From: JBKCUI01 sp052161605
Lineage (GTDB): Bacteria > Planctomycetota > Planctomycetia > Pirellulales > Pirellulaceae
Assembly: GCA_052161605.1 (NCBI GenBank)
Contig: CP197409.1
Strand: one strand, 5' to 3'
Length of the DNA stretch: 64,000 nucleotides
Positions 1-8,384 of the stretch are shown piece by piece. Positions within the stretch are counted from its first letter, which is position 1. Each line of letters begins with the position of its first letter. The notes beneath the pieces were generated by a model, which was not told where the DNA came from, searched no databases, and saw only the letters and a program-made list of their open reading frames with translations. Both the position numbers and the translations under genes were made by a program.

Positions 1-614
1 ATCCTGGGACTTATGAATCCACAAAGAGACTAAACCGAAGAAAAAGACGGGTTGACCATGAACAAAGATCGCCTGTTCCCGAACCTGCTTTAAGGTTTTC
101 GGGGCGATATGAAACCATCTCTTGAAATGCCAGAAATTAGCTAAACAATCTAAAGTACAACCGGAGTCTAGAACTGCGGGCACACGCGGGGCAGATTCAG
201 GGCAAGCGCGGGGCGTTCCTAATACGAGCGAGATCCAGACAATTGGTTGAAAGGGATAAACATGCGTGGAATGTAGTTCATTTTCAGCGGAACGAAAGAC
301 GGCTTGACTCCGCCTAGACTTGAGTTGACCTTGTGCTATAATTTTCATAAGTGATTGATACTTATACGGCTTCGAGGGGCGGGGGGGCTTCTGCAGGAAG
401 GTCGGGAGGATTGCTTGTCCATCCTTATGCCGAAAACTGATGCCTAACCTGGCAGCGAGCATTTGGTAAACGCAAGCATGGTTTTATTGTTTTTATTCAC
501 CTAGGCAAGGTCAACCCGTGAACTATGTTCGACGTAATCTCTGTAGTCGCTTAGAGTCACTTGAAACGTGACTCAGCCGAGGTTTGCTTTGACTTTAGAG
601 CAAAGGTCGTGTAT
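1..614. other. Non-coding leader of the window
   Basis: No convincing gene is seen here. Two weak signals are present. A TATAAT at 337-342 has a poor -35 (TAGACT, 315-320) 16 bases upstream. An 11-bp inverted repeat has arms at 47-57 (ACGGGTTGACC) and 509-519. Either could be chance. A TTG at 561 is in frame with the gene that follows, so its upstream limit is not fixed. Confidence 0.4.
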
Positions 615-1052
615 ATGAATGAAAAAGAAGTTAAGGAAAACAGCCCTTGCCCTCCACCTTCTGAATTGCCTTCCCCACCTGAGAACTTACATGGTGGTGG
701 GTGGCGTTCTGACCTTGAAAGGCAGGAGCACGATAATTCGAAGGGAGTCACTCAGATGCTAAGTTCCAAGAATGACTTTACGGAATTCGTTCTTCCTGCT
801 GCGGTTATCGATGGAGTCGAATTTCCCGAAGTCTCACGCATCCTTTACGACGATATGATTCTAGCCGAAAGACAGCTTAATGGGTTGGTAAACAGTGGAG
901 TTTGTGGGCCACACGGCAAGCCGTTGATTTGCGTTTTGCCCGATGGTAGTCATTCTTTTTTCGCTACGATGGAAGAAGCAGAGGATTGGGCCGCATCTAA
1001 GGGAGAGGCGGGCATTCACTATGTTACGGACTTGTTGCCCACACAAGAATGA
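615..1052 (+). CDS. Hypothetical protein, 145 aa
   Basis: I do not recognise the family. The protein is soluble, with an acidic, proline-rich N-terminus and a better-ordered second half that ends in a pattern of the type KPLICVLPDG...EEAEDW. There is no signal peptide or membrane segment. The ATG at 615 is preferred because AAAGG lies 8 bases upstream; an in-frame TTG at 561 would add 18 residues. It is the only plus-strand gene candidate among the minus-strand mobile-island genes that follow, and converges with the RadC-like gene. Confidence 0.5.
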   Translation: MNEKEVKENSPCPPPSELPSPPENLHGGGWRSDLERQEHDNSKGVTQMLSSKNDFTEFVLPAAVIDGVEFPEVSRILYDDMILAERQLNGLVNSGVCGPHGKPLICVLPDGSHSFFATMEEAEDWAASKGEAGIHYVTDLLPTQE

Positions 1053-1218
1053 TTCAATTGATCGGATCGCCAACAGTCACAGCGAGCCTAAAGGCATCTA
1101 CTGGCTTGATACCGATGGAGCCTGCTATTGGCGATCTTACACTGGGTATAATTCACGATTTACATCGCAGAGCTGCGTTGGATCCTACTCCGTGCTAGTA
1201 GAGGCTAGTAGTACGGGC

Positions 1219-1704
1219 TCAGTCCCCTTTAAAGACTTCCTCGCGCTCGGATCTCAACGATACAAAATCACGATTCGTAACAATCACATGGTCCAAGAGC
1301 AGGATCCCCATGAGTCGAGCGGACTGAAAGACCTTACTCGTGAGCGATACGTCTTCTTTGCTTGCGATTAGGGACTCGGAAGGGTGATTGTGTGCCAGCA
1401 CCAACGAAACAGCTCCTACCAGAAGGGCTCGTTGCAGAATCTCTCGCGGAACAGCTACGGTCATGTTTGCGGTACCGGTAGAGATCAGCGAATACGCAAT
1501 CAAACTGTGATTGCCGTCTAGGAACAACCCAACCATATGTTCTCGGCTATTGTCCGGGACAACGCTCCGGAAGAATTCTGCAATGTCCTCTGGCATTCTA
1601 ACCTTGAGTCTTGAATGGGACAGCGTCTTGTACTGTACAAGCACCTCACGAACAAGCTGAAGGTCAATTGGCAAATTGGGTGTGTGTTTTGTTGGTTTTG
1701 TCAT
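1219..1704 (-). CDS. RadC-like JAB-domain protein
   Basis: This 161-aa protein matches the RadC/JAB (DUF2466) family. The metal-binding signature LAHNHPSES followed by a downstream aspartate is present (roughly residues 100-115), as is the preceding stretch in which a protein product is named by its role in returning a value (HSLIAYSLISTGTANM). It lacks the N-terminal helix-hairpin-helix of chromosomal RadC, which is typical of copies on plasmids, phages and integrative elements. The ATG at 1704 is chosen over the longer reading frame from 1758 because AGGAGG sits just upstream. A structured repeat (1754-1846) lies in its leader. RadC's biochemical role is not settled; JAB domains are metalloprotease-like. 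Confidence 0.85.
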   Translation of the reverse strand: MTKPTKHTPNLPIDLQLVREVLVQYKTLSHSRLKVRMPEDIAEFFRSVVPDNSREHMVGLFLDGNHSLIAYSLISTGTANMTVAVPREILQRALLVGAVSLVLAHNHPSESLIASKEDVSLTSKVFQSARLMGILLLDHVIVTNRDFVSLRSEREEVFKGD

Positions 1705-1753
1705 AGTCCTCCTGTGATACAGACCTCGATGCCGAAGTCTTGGACCTTCTAAA

Positions 1754-1846
1754 ATCACGGCAAGGCAAGGTGGAGCCTTTGCGAGTGAGCGAGCAAAGCC
1801 GCAAGAAAGCCGACGGAAGGAGGGTTTCGGACCTTGTTGACGTGAT
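1754..1846. repeat. Cloverleaf-like repeat, copy A
   Basis: A closing stem ATCACG/CGTGAT (1754-1759 with 1841-1846) and a second stem CAAGGT/ACCTTG (1766-1771 with 1831-1836) enclose two hairpins. The first is CTTTGC/GCAAAG (1777-1782 with 1793-1798). The second is weaker (1805-1811 with 1823-1828). Copy B at 3399-3486 shares the inner sequence, while its outer stem differs but stays complementary. The copy lies about 50 bases upstream of the RadC-like start, in the minus-strand leader. Confidence 0.7.
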
Positions 1847-1969
1847 ACGCTAACTAAGACTGAGGGAGAGAGAGCTCAATATGATGGATAGAGGTTTCCA
1901 TGGCGTGCAAACGAAACCTCTATATTGATGCCAATCGCTTGGATTGGGCCGTCACAGGGAAAGAAGTCC

Positions 1970-2347
1970 CTAACTCCATCCTCTACTCTGTCGAGCACAG
2001 GATACAGAACAAAACATCTCTCCCACGTATTCAAAACCGGTATCGCCCAGGTACAGCGGACAGCCGCAGAAACAGCACTCCCCTTCTTCAGTATGGTGAC
2101 CGATCTCGAATCGACGAGGAAGCGGCCCGGGATCTGTGCCGGTAAGCACTTCAAGCCAATCCCTGATCGCATGCTGGTTGGTCAGACCCTTCTCGCGAGC
2201 CTTTCGAACTCGCTTTTGAGTCGTTCCTAGACGATGAGCCAAACGCTCAATCGTCCACCGATGCTTTCTCATGAGCTGAACGAGACGTTTGCCCGTCAGA
2301 GTATCGCATGCGTGCGACTCTTCCGAATTTGAAAGCCCTTCTATCAC
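1970..2347 (-). CDS. Helix-turn-helix protein with C-terminal zinc-ribbon-like cysteines
   Basis: This 125-aa protein has two parts. Residues of the type LMRKHRWTIERLAHRLGT followed by KRVRKAREKG look like a helix-turn-helix DNA-binding region. The C-terminus carries closely spaced cysteines (CCFCGC ... CSVSC), suggesting a small zinc-binding module. Start: a GTG at 2347 preceded by AAAGGAG fits better than the ATG at 2458, which has no ribosome site. It lies 114 bases downstream of the ArdC-like gene on the same strand, so the two are probably co-transcribed. A regulatory role is inference. Confidence 0.65.
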   Translation of the reverse strand: MIEGLSNSEESHACDTLTGKRLVQLMRKHRWTIERLAHRLGTTQKRVRKAREKGLTNQHAIRDWLEVLTGTDPGPLPRRFEIGHHTEEGECCFCGCPLYLGDTGFEYVGEMFCSVSCARQSRGWS

Positions 2348-2461
2348 GATATGGTACTCCTTTCGTGAGGTTAACAAGATAATAGAACCGATGTGACCTA
2401 ACGTCTGGACCCGCCAGCTTGTAGCGGATCCAGACCAATGAGATCCTTCTTTAACCACGAC

Positions 2462-3316
2462 TCAGGCTACCTGAGAGACCTCTGGTGCTACGCGATTGTT
2501 GTTGGACAACTGCTGCAAGATGCCAGAAGCAATCAAGCGAATCCGATCAAGGGATTGCAGCAAAAGCTTTTCATCTCCACTCCAGAGCTGGATATAGTCT
2601 GAGGCCCGTGTTGAGCACTCCAAACCAATTCCTCGACATACGACATAGGCAACCGCTTCAGCCTCCGTTTCTCGAACTGATTTCGTGACATTGTCACGCT
2701 CATCGTTCCAGTGGAGCAGCTCATGAGCAAGCTCGTGCACCATCGTTGAGAATTTCTGAGGTGGTGGCAGTGACTGCTTAATCGTAACAGCCCCCCCTTG
2801 CGACATGCCATTGGCATCGCGAGGGAGTTGCTCAGCAAACTCCAATCGAATCCCCTTCTCCTGGTAAATACCTAAGAGGGTATCTACGTGGTCCCCAGGA
2901 TCACCTCCGAGGCTAGCAAAACTGGGGATCTCCTCCCCTTCTGTTTGTGAAACGTCAAAAACGTACACAACTCTGAACCCAAAAAGCACCTTTTCATCGG
3001 AAGCTGCCCCCGAAGATTCCGGTGTTCTTTCTCCGAGTTCATCCTTCTTCTTTCGAACGAGAGGGGCAAGGATAGCGATACCCTTTTCCCCCTTTCGAAC
3101 GAAGCGATTTAGCTCCTTCCATTTCCCAAAACCCGCAACGTGAGTTGCATCGGGCTTTTGAGAGTAAATCAGCATACAGTTGCAGAACGAATACTGATGA
3201 AACCTCACCATGGTATCGAGGTACTTCGTCAATTGTTCGCTCTTCCCCTGCCTAAGTGCTTCAGCCAGAGATTGTAGCGCGTCATCGCTGACACGCAGTG
3301 CTTCTTCCCTATCCAT
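2462..3316 (-). CDS. ArdC-like antirestriction protein with zincin domain
   Basis: This 284-aa protein has the layout of the ArdC family found on conjugative elements. An N-terminal ssDNA-binding-like domain (about residues 1-130) includes YSFCNCMLIYSQKP and FGKWKELNRFVRKGEKG. A zinc metallopeptidase-like domain carries HELAHELLH (near residue 195) with a downstream conserved ETEAEAVAYVV. Known ArdC proteins bind single-stranded DNA and protect incoming DNA from restriction. The start is supported by GGAGGAAAG directly before the ATG. A structured repeat (3399-3486) sits about 80 bases upstream. The context supports a mobile-island gene. Confidence 0.85.
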   Translation of the reverse strand: MDREEALRVSDDALQSLAEALRQGKSEQLTKYLDTMVRFHQYSFCNCMLIYSQKPDATHVAGFGKWKELNRFVRKGEKGIAILAPLVRKKKDELGERTPESSGAASDEKVLFGFRVVYVFDVSQTEGEEIPSFASLGGDPGDHVDTLLGIYQEKGIRLEFAEQLPRDANGMSQGGAVTIKQSLPPPQKFSTMVHELAHELLHWNDERDNVTKSVRETEAEAVAYVVCRGIGLECSTRASDYIQLWSGDEKLLLQSLDRIRLIASGILQQLSNNNRVAPEVSQVA

Positions 3317-3398
3317 CTTTCCTCCAAGTGGTATCGACCCGACGTTGTCGATAAAGAGTGTTCACAGGGAGCCCGTCGGCGGCTCAGAAACGAAGAAG

Positions 3399-3486
3399 CC
3401 ACAGCAAAGGCAAGGTGGAGTCTTTGCTACCGAGCAAAGCCGCGAGGAGAGTCGCTCTTAGCGACTCGGGGACCTTGCTGCTGTGG
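3399..3486. repeat. Cloverleaf-like repeat, copy B
   Basis: The outer stem CCACAGCA/TGCTGTGG pairs 3399-3406 with 3479-3486. The inner stem CAAGGT/ACCTTG pairs 3411-3416 with 3472-3477. Two hairpins lie within: CTTTGCT/AGCAAAG (3422-3428 with 3433-3439) and GAGTCGCT/AGCGACTC (3449-3456 with 3460-3467). It has the same architecture as copy A but different outer-stem bases that still pair. It lies upstream of the minus-strand ardC-like gene. Confidence 0.75.
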
Positions 3487-3703
3487 TAAACTTGAAGGGG
3501 CCGCAGACGGAATGCATAAAACCGTACATGCACGCCACGGACCTCCAGGAACCGGAGAAAGTTTCATCGGCTCATGGATTCCGTAGCTGAATCATCTACC
3601 CACACCGAAATAAGGGCGAGAGGTTCAACGATGGATGAAACCTTTTGAAATGGAAGAGAGAGCCTCTCGCACCTTCGGGCAAATACCATTCGGAATCAGC
3701 GAA

Positions 3704-4006
3704 CTATCGCGATCCGTTTCTCTGCCGACTTTCCGATCCGTTTTTCGCACGGGGATTGCGGTCTGGCTCCGACTCACCTCGATCGCTCTGCTGATAGATC
3801 CAGGTGTGGGCCATATCTGCAACTTTCCCGAGCAACGGAAGCTCGTCACGACCAAACGAGGAACTGGATTCCCAGCCATCATCAGTCTTATAGATTCGGC
3901 TGAAGGTTACCCCGTAACGAGTTCCAGAGTCATTCTCGTTCCGCCAAATGGCAGCCTTGACTTTACCGAGTCTCACTTCATGAACGGGTTTTTCATTTTG
4001 TGCCAT
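3704..4006 (-). CDS. Small conserved hypothetical of mobile islands
   Basis: This 100-aa protein has a central block reading VRLGKVKAAIWRNENDSG followed by RYGVTFSRIYK and a second block LLGKVADMAHTWI. I recall this pattern from planctomycete and other mobile-element proteins of unknown function. The fold may be a small beta-rich nucleic-acid binder, but that is speculation. The C-terminal 25 residues are charged and probably disordered. The ATG at 4006 follows AGAGGTG and is preferred over an upstream start at 4120. Confidence 0.65.
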   Translation of the reverse strand: MAQNEKPVHEVRLGKVKAAIWRNENDSGTRYGVTFSRIYKTDDGWESSSSFGRDELPLLGKVADMAHTWIYQQSDRGESEPDRNPRAKNGSESRQRNGSR

Positions 4007-4170
4007 GAGGCACCTCTCTTTCTTGGTTAAAAAAGGACAGCAACCGTTCATCCACCGTTGATCTCTCACCGCTGATTCTGCGAGCCTCGAAATCGCTAAG
4101 CCAACATTTTTTTTGTGCAACTCGGCAGTATCCTAAGATAAAAACTGATCAAAACTGCATGGAACAGAAA

Positions 4171-4590
4171 CTAACTTTTACGTTCAGAATTCAAGCGAAA
4201 GTGCATCCAAGAAGCTTCTACGAGTGCGTCGAATCCTGCACGCCAACCGTCTAACCCTTCGATTCGGAAGATGTAACCTCGAATCGAAAGTCGGTGCTGT
4301 GGATGACGTAAGTAGCTGAAAACGATTCCTAGAAAATCGGCTTTTACATTCTTTGAGGACCGCCACAATTCATATCGCTCCAGTAAAAGCGAAAGAACCG
4401 CGATGGTAACAGGCCGATGAATCGGAAGATCATCCAGATTGAGCTTAGAAAGTCTCAAAAGCTCGCGTCCTGTTTGATATCTGGAGAGCTCGGGTAGCTG
4501 GATATTTTTGCAAATGGGGATATCGAATTGACCTAGGTCCGGAGCGTCAGAATTGAGCCCTGATGGGAAGGAGAAAGGTTCGATTTGCAT
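4171..4590 (-). CDS. Hypothetical protein, 139 aa
   Basis: The family is not recognised. The protein is soluble and helix-rich in its second half, with no clear motif. The ATG at 4590 (MQIEPFSF) is chosen because the upstream extension to 4770 is rich in basic and cysteine residues and overlaps a hairpin region; there is no strong ribosome site. It lies 164 bases downstream of nothing recognisable and belongs to the same minus-strand mobile-island run. Confidence 0.45.
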   Translation of the reverse strand: MQIEPFSFPSGLNSDAPDLGQFDIPICKNIQLPELSRYQTGRELLRLSKLNLDDLPIHRPVTIAVLSLLLERYELWRSSKNVKADFLGIVFSYLRHPQHRLSIRGYIFRIEGLDGWRAGFDALVEASWMHFRLNSERKS

Positions 4591-4684
4591 AATGTTTACC
4601 GTTGTGGAAAAAGTAGAGTGCCTAGTGAAGCGTAAGCAGCTCTGCGGGGACGCAACTGCCCAGGAATAGCTAGGTCGAAAGGGT

Positions 4685-4753
4685 CGAAGTAAAGACTTCG
4701 TGCAGCAGGTGCTTGGGACTCCCCTCTCCTGCTGCAACCTTTTTTTCTTATGG
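4685..4753 (+). terminator. Tandem hairpins followed by a T-tract
   Basis: Two adjacent hairpins are present: CGAAGT/ACTTCG (4685-4690 with 4695-4700) and TGCAGCAGG/CCTGCTGCA (4701-4709 with 4728-4736). They are followed by seven T at 4740-4746. Read on the plus strand this resembles an intrinsic terminator with a long loop. Read on the minus strand it is part of the leader of the gene that starts at 4590. No plus-strand gene ends here, so the role is open. Confidence 0.4.
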
Positions 4754-4840
4754 TTCCGGAGCGCGGCCATCCGTCAAAGGTTACGATTTATTTTGGCCGC
4801 ACCCTTCATTCCGTTAAGAGTTATCATCCCCTTCGTCATC

Positions 4841-5335
4841 CTACTGCGGGAGCCAAGCGATAAAGGCATCGACCAGATGACTTCTGAGGAACGCCAGCCT
4901 TTCCTCGAGTTCAGGGAGGACCGACTCGGCACTGCCGCAACCTCTCGTTCTATAAAGAATACCCGTTGTGGTATTGGGGCCATCCATACAGTGTCGAATC
5001 GCGATCGCGGGATAGGTTCCCCAACAGTTGGGGCAGGTTTTGTGGTCATCCCGTTTTGAGGGCCACTTTAGTTCTGCCTTTGCAAGAATGTTCTGCAAGT
5101 AGTCGTAGTCGCAAATCGTATAGACGCGGCGGTACTGTGCAGTGGGTGGTTTCTCCGTAATTTCAAACCAGACATCAACACCTTCCTCGCTGGCATGAAT
5201 CGTTGGAAAGCCCTCCTTAACGGTATTCTTATGGCCGATTGTGGGAAGGTGCATATCGTTGCTGTACGCTGAGACAATAAGCTGCTGTTTTCGCATCTCA
5301 TTGACTGTGGCGATCTGGTAAATGGTTGAGATCAT
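4841..5335 (-). CDS. Hypothetical protein, 164 aa, with CPNC motif
   Basis: The family is not recognised. A CPNC motif (near residue 101) and two further cysteines downstream could bind a metal or be structural. There is no signal peptide or membrane segment. The ATG at 5335 has AAAGGA about ten bases upstream. It is the first gene of the minus-strand run in the mobile island that includes the 4171-4590 and 3704-4006 genes. Confidence 0.5.
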   Translation of the reverse strand: MISTIYQIATVNEMRKQQLIVSAYSNDMHLPTIGHKNTVKEGFPTIHASEEGVDVWFEITEKPPTAQYRRVYTICDYDYLQNILAKAELKWPSKRDDHKTCPNCWGTYPAIAIRHCMDGPNTTTGILYRTRGCGSAESVLPELEERLAFLRSHLVDAFIAWLPQ

Positions 5336-6144
5336 GAATGCGGGTTCCTTTCTAATGTGGAGGTGCGTTGCTGTTTTGGATGGGGCAATCCTTACTGGTC
5401 TCGAGTCGTTAGAGTCACTAGCAAGACCGGCAGGGAATAGCGTTCACTTAAGAAGTGGCACTCGTTGGGTTTCTGCGCAAAAACTGGCTGGAGAAAAAGT
5501 TCAACTTGTTGGATAAGGGGTCACGAGTTGCCGCCAATGCCCCCCAAAAAATAGGACTTTGATTCTGAGCCATGCCCAAAAAAATCCTGGGGTTCGGGGC
5601 AAAGCCCCGAGTGTGACAAGATCGTTAGGAATGCATCGGGATCATGGCATTTTTGCTGTAAGAGAAAGAGACGGCAGAACAACGCAAAAGCGTTGATGTG
5701 CCGTCTCTTTCGACCACGTTTGAGGGCAAGTCTTTTGAGTGGCATCTTCGAAGAAGGATGCCTCTCAAAAGACGATCTTAGGTAGTGAGCCATCGAGGCA
5801 AGCAATTTTGAATTCCGGATGTCACATTTTTTGTTGGTACGTCATAACCGGTTCTGAGGACTTAGACGTCAAGGTTGTGTACCACTGGCGGTTCGCTCTT
5901 GAGCCCTTACCAGAGGACTTGTGAGCCTGCTAGGCCAGCGGGGAATAGTGTTTTTTCGGGCATTGATGGGCACCTGAGCCGCTTTTCCACTGAAATTCAA
6001 AAGCGTGGATGAAGACTGCCTTGGAGACCTAGAATCAACCCGACTGCCGACGCCCCAGTACGGTTTTGAATTTCTAGGTCCTACCATTATCCTTTAGTGA
6101 TGCGGTCGTGCACCTAACACGAGACTTCAAGGGACGTGGAAACA
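5336..6144. other. 800-bp gene-free stretch with hairpins
   Basis: No coding gene is supported. The stretch holds three hairpins (5594-5772, listed separately). The remainder has no recognised motif. A 94-codon minus-strand reading frame at 5521-5805 covers the hairpins and is probably spurious. Confidence 0.5.
5594..5772. repeat. Three consecutive hairpins
   Basis: Hairpin 1 is TCGGGGC/GCCCCGA (5594-5600 with 5604-5610). Hairpin 2 is a perfect 13-bp stem (5664-5676 with 5699-5711) with an inner stem AACGC/GCGTT (5681-5685 with 5690-5694). Hairpin 3 is a 16-base stem with one mismatch (5731-5746 with 5757-5772) around a short CTTC/GAAG loop stem. No strong T-tract follows, so these are not plain terminators. 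Confidence 0.65.
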
Positions 6145-6546
6145 ATGGATCCTGGGTTAAGTAACAGTTCAATGGAGTTACGAAGGCATCTCCTACGTTT
6201 CAATGGGGATGATATCGTTCGTCGCATGAAAGAGTCGGGTCTTGAGACGCCAGTGGGCCTCATCGTAGAAATGACGGACCGTATGGGCAAGGTTCTGACC
6301 TATGCCGCAATGGAGTCCAACGGGATACCAAAGCATGAAATCCCGGAGTTAATCGCACGATACACCAAGGATCAAGCAACTCCGACGTTTCTTTACGTCG
6401 TGGACCTCCAGGTTGCCAAGAGAATTCTATCCGCGACTTCAGAATCTGCCGAAGTTAATCTGTCTGCCCCTCTACCTTCCGGTCGCGGTTTTGTCGTTAT
6501 CGTTGCTGGTGGAGGGAACAGTTACGCACAGGTGCCGCTTCAATAG
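6145..6546 (+). CDS. Hypothetical protein, 133 aa
   Basis: The family is not recognised. The sequence looks like a compact soluble domain ending in a hydrophobic strand followed by a glycine loop (FVVIVAGGGNSY). The ATG at 6145 has AAGGGA ten bases upstream; a GTG at 6136 is in frame. It converges with the minus-strand gene ending at 6555, leaving only 8 bases between the stops. Confidence 0.5.
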   Translation: MDPGLSNSSMELRRHLLRFNGDDIVRRMKESGLETPVGLIVEMTDRMGKVLTYAAMESNGIPKHEIPELIARYTKDQATPTFLYVVDLQVAKRILSATSESAEVNLSAPLPSGRGFVVIVAGGGNSYAQVPLQ

Positions 6547-6554
6547 GCATTCAC

Positions 6555-7349
6555 TCAAAAAAGTGTTGGTTGAATCGATTTAGGTGGCCAGAAAACCCCT
6601 AGTACCAGCCATGTGTTGTACGGAAAATAAGTACCCATAAAGAACCGTGTGTCTTTATCGTGCCTGCAAAGCTCGCCAAAGAACTTGGTCTTTACGCTTT
6701 CGGCGGCAGCTTCATCAGACCCAAGTCGGGCGGCCTCGTTGAGAAACAAGGTACCTAATTCCCAATCTTCGCACATGGCTACGTGTGGTTTGCTACTGTC
6801 CTCACATTCGAAGACATAGTGAAACGTGTATGGAATTTTCCGCAAGGGTTTCTGGGGAGGTCCGAAAAGAGTCATTTGTTCGAAGAGGTTTCTCCATTCT
6901 GGCTTCCACTCTTTGTCAGCAGCACGAATCTCAAGATCAAGGATTCGTGTTGGACGAACAATTCCTAATGACGTTTTGTCACGTGTGTACTGCTCTGCTA
7001 ATTGAAGACGAGTAAAATGGGGTAGTCTGTCCACATAATCTCGCCGAGCCCTCCATTCATTTTTAGACGGAATAGGGTTACCAAGAACTCGAATCGAATC
7101 AAGATTTGGGCGACGACTCTCTTTTCGATCATCGTTTTTTGCACCTTTTGGTTCGAGTTCCACTTCAATCCACTGGTATTTATGGAACTGTTGTTCTGGC
7201 GGCCGATATCGGTAATCGATCGGATAGAGCCTGACCCACTCTAATTCTTCCGTTATGCCTGCGGTGCAGACAAGCTCCTGATGAGCCCGCGAAGGTAGCG
7301 GATAGGTCATCACAAGAATCAGGACTTTGGAACGTATGAGAGGACTCAC
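6555..7349 (-). CDS. Conserved hypothetical, operon partner of DUF488 protein
   Basis: This 264-aa soluble protein starts with a strand-like stretch (KVLILVMTYPLPS) and then a block CTAGITEELEWVRLYPIDYR that I associate with proteins encoded next to DUF488 genes. No catalytic motif is identified. It starts with a GTG six bases after the stop of the DUF488 gene and lacks a good ribosome site, which suggests translational coupling. The two genes therefore form a two-gene operon. A defence or toxin-antitoxin role has been considered because of the mobile context, but nothing in the sequence proves it. Confidence 0.65.
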   Translation of the reverse strand: MSPLIRSKVLILVMTYPLPSRAHQELVCTAGITEELEWVRLYPIDYRYRPPEQQFHKYQWIEVELEPKGAKNDDRKESRRPNLDSIRVLGNPIPSKNEWRARRDYVDRLPHFTRLQLAEQYTRDKTSLGIVRPTRILDLEIRAADKEWKPEWRNLFEQMTLFGPPQKPLRKIPYTFHYVFECEDSSKPHVAMCEDWELGTLFLNEAARLGSDEAAAESVKTKFFGELCRHDKDTRFFMGTYFPYNTWLVLGVFWPPKSIQPTLF

Positions 7350-7355
7350 TGCGTA

Positions 7356-8207
7356 TCACGTAAGATGGGAGACAGGAAGCTTAGATTCCGATGCTATTCT
7401 TGTTGCGAGGTGGCTGCGATGGCAACAGCACGGCTCTGCTTCCATGCAGACAAGAACGGATGGCATATCCTTGCATAAGGTTGTCGCCGACTGAATGGCG
7501 TGTTTTTCAGTCACCAGCGTAGTTAATCTATACTGGTCAAACAACCGTTCATAGTCGTCTTGTGTATCGAGGCTTTGTCGTAGTTCGGAGGGAATCCCAA
7601 GTTCGGGAAAGTGAACGTAATCGATTCCAAGCGTTTCGGTTAATCGCTTCAATGTCGATTTATGAAAGCCATATCGACGTGCAATTGGGTTCCGTCTTAC
7701 ATCGATGAGACGTTTGATTCCGTTTTCGACAAGTCTGTTAAGAAATGCATCAATACTGAGACCTTCGTAGCCAGACGTATAAATTTCTTCCCTACCTTCG
7801 GGCCTGCTTGCAAGTCTTTGACGCTTACTGTTCATCGTAAAGTAAGGGAAGCGGGAGTAGATTTGATCTAGCAGGTTATCGACAGAGAGGTGCGAAAGGG
7901 TTTGGACAGCATTTCTCGCATCGGATTCGATGTCGGTCGGAGGTTTAATAGGAGTCTTGGGACCAAGCATCCAATGATTCTCATCGTAGGAGGCAACGTA
8001 TCCGTGCTCTTCAAGTTTGCCGACCTCTTGATAAAGAGCGAATGAAAACGGACCAAAATGGTAGGGTAGAAAGTCGTAGAAGGAATCCCCACCCTGTGAG
8101 GGAGTCGCTTGCCGCAAGTAGAAGGCCCACTTCATGAGCTCAATTCGACTGACTGGCCGGTCTGCTAGCTCTAGCATCGAAAGTAGAACTTTTTGACGAT
8201 TGAGCAT
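7356..8207 (-). CDS. DUF488 protein with N-terminal accessory domain
   Basis: This 283-aa protein has two parts. Residues about 140-280 match DUF488: YTSGYEGLSIDAFLNRL, KRLIDVRRNPIARRYGF, a PELGIP block and a cysteine-rich stretch (MEAEPCCCHRSHLA) near the C-terminus. The first ~110 residues, including LMKWAFYLRQATPS and FLPYHFGPFSFALYQE, resemble the SocA/Panacea-like domains that accompany antitoxins; this is from memory and uncertain. Function is unknown. It is the first gene of a tight two-gene operon. The ATG at 8207 has no strong ribosome site. Confidence 0.8.
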   Translation of the reverse strand: MLNRQKVLLSMLELADRPVSRIELMKWAFYLRQATPSQGGDSFYDFLPYHFGPFSFALYQEVGKLEEHGYVASYDENHWMLGPKTPIKPPTDIESDARNAVQTLSHLSVDNLLDQIYSRFPYFTMNSKRQRLASRPEGREEIYTSGYEGLSIDAFLNRLVENGIKRLIDVRRNPIARRYGFHKSTLKRLTETLGIDYVHFPELGIPSELRQSLDTQDDYERLFDQYRLTTLVTEKHAIQSATTLCKDMPSVLVCMEAEPCCCHRSHLATRIASESKLPVSHLT

Positions 8208-8384
8208 GTTCTCGGTTCCAGGGGGTAAATTACGCTACTCAGGTATAGCAAGGGCGATTTCGTTAGAAAAGACCAAAGCGCGTTCCTGTTAGGATCTCGG
8301 CGGTTTGTTGGGCGTTTTTAAGATAAAGAGTAAGTTTTGTTCTCTGCGATCCGTATAAAAAGAGTCGCTGCGATAATTCTCGGC

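Noticed and set aside
315..342. Possible sigma-70 promoter (TAGACT, TATAAT)
   Set aside because: The -35 is poor and the nearest gene is 270 bases away; it may be chance.
47..519. 11-bp inverted repeat as element ends
   Set aside because: Only one such pair, 450 bases apart, with no transposase or duplication; chance is plausible.
5521..5805. Minus-strand frame of 94 codons
   Set aside because: It runs across the hairpin cluster, starts without a ribosome site and shows no recognisable domain, so it is better explained by the structured repeats.
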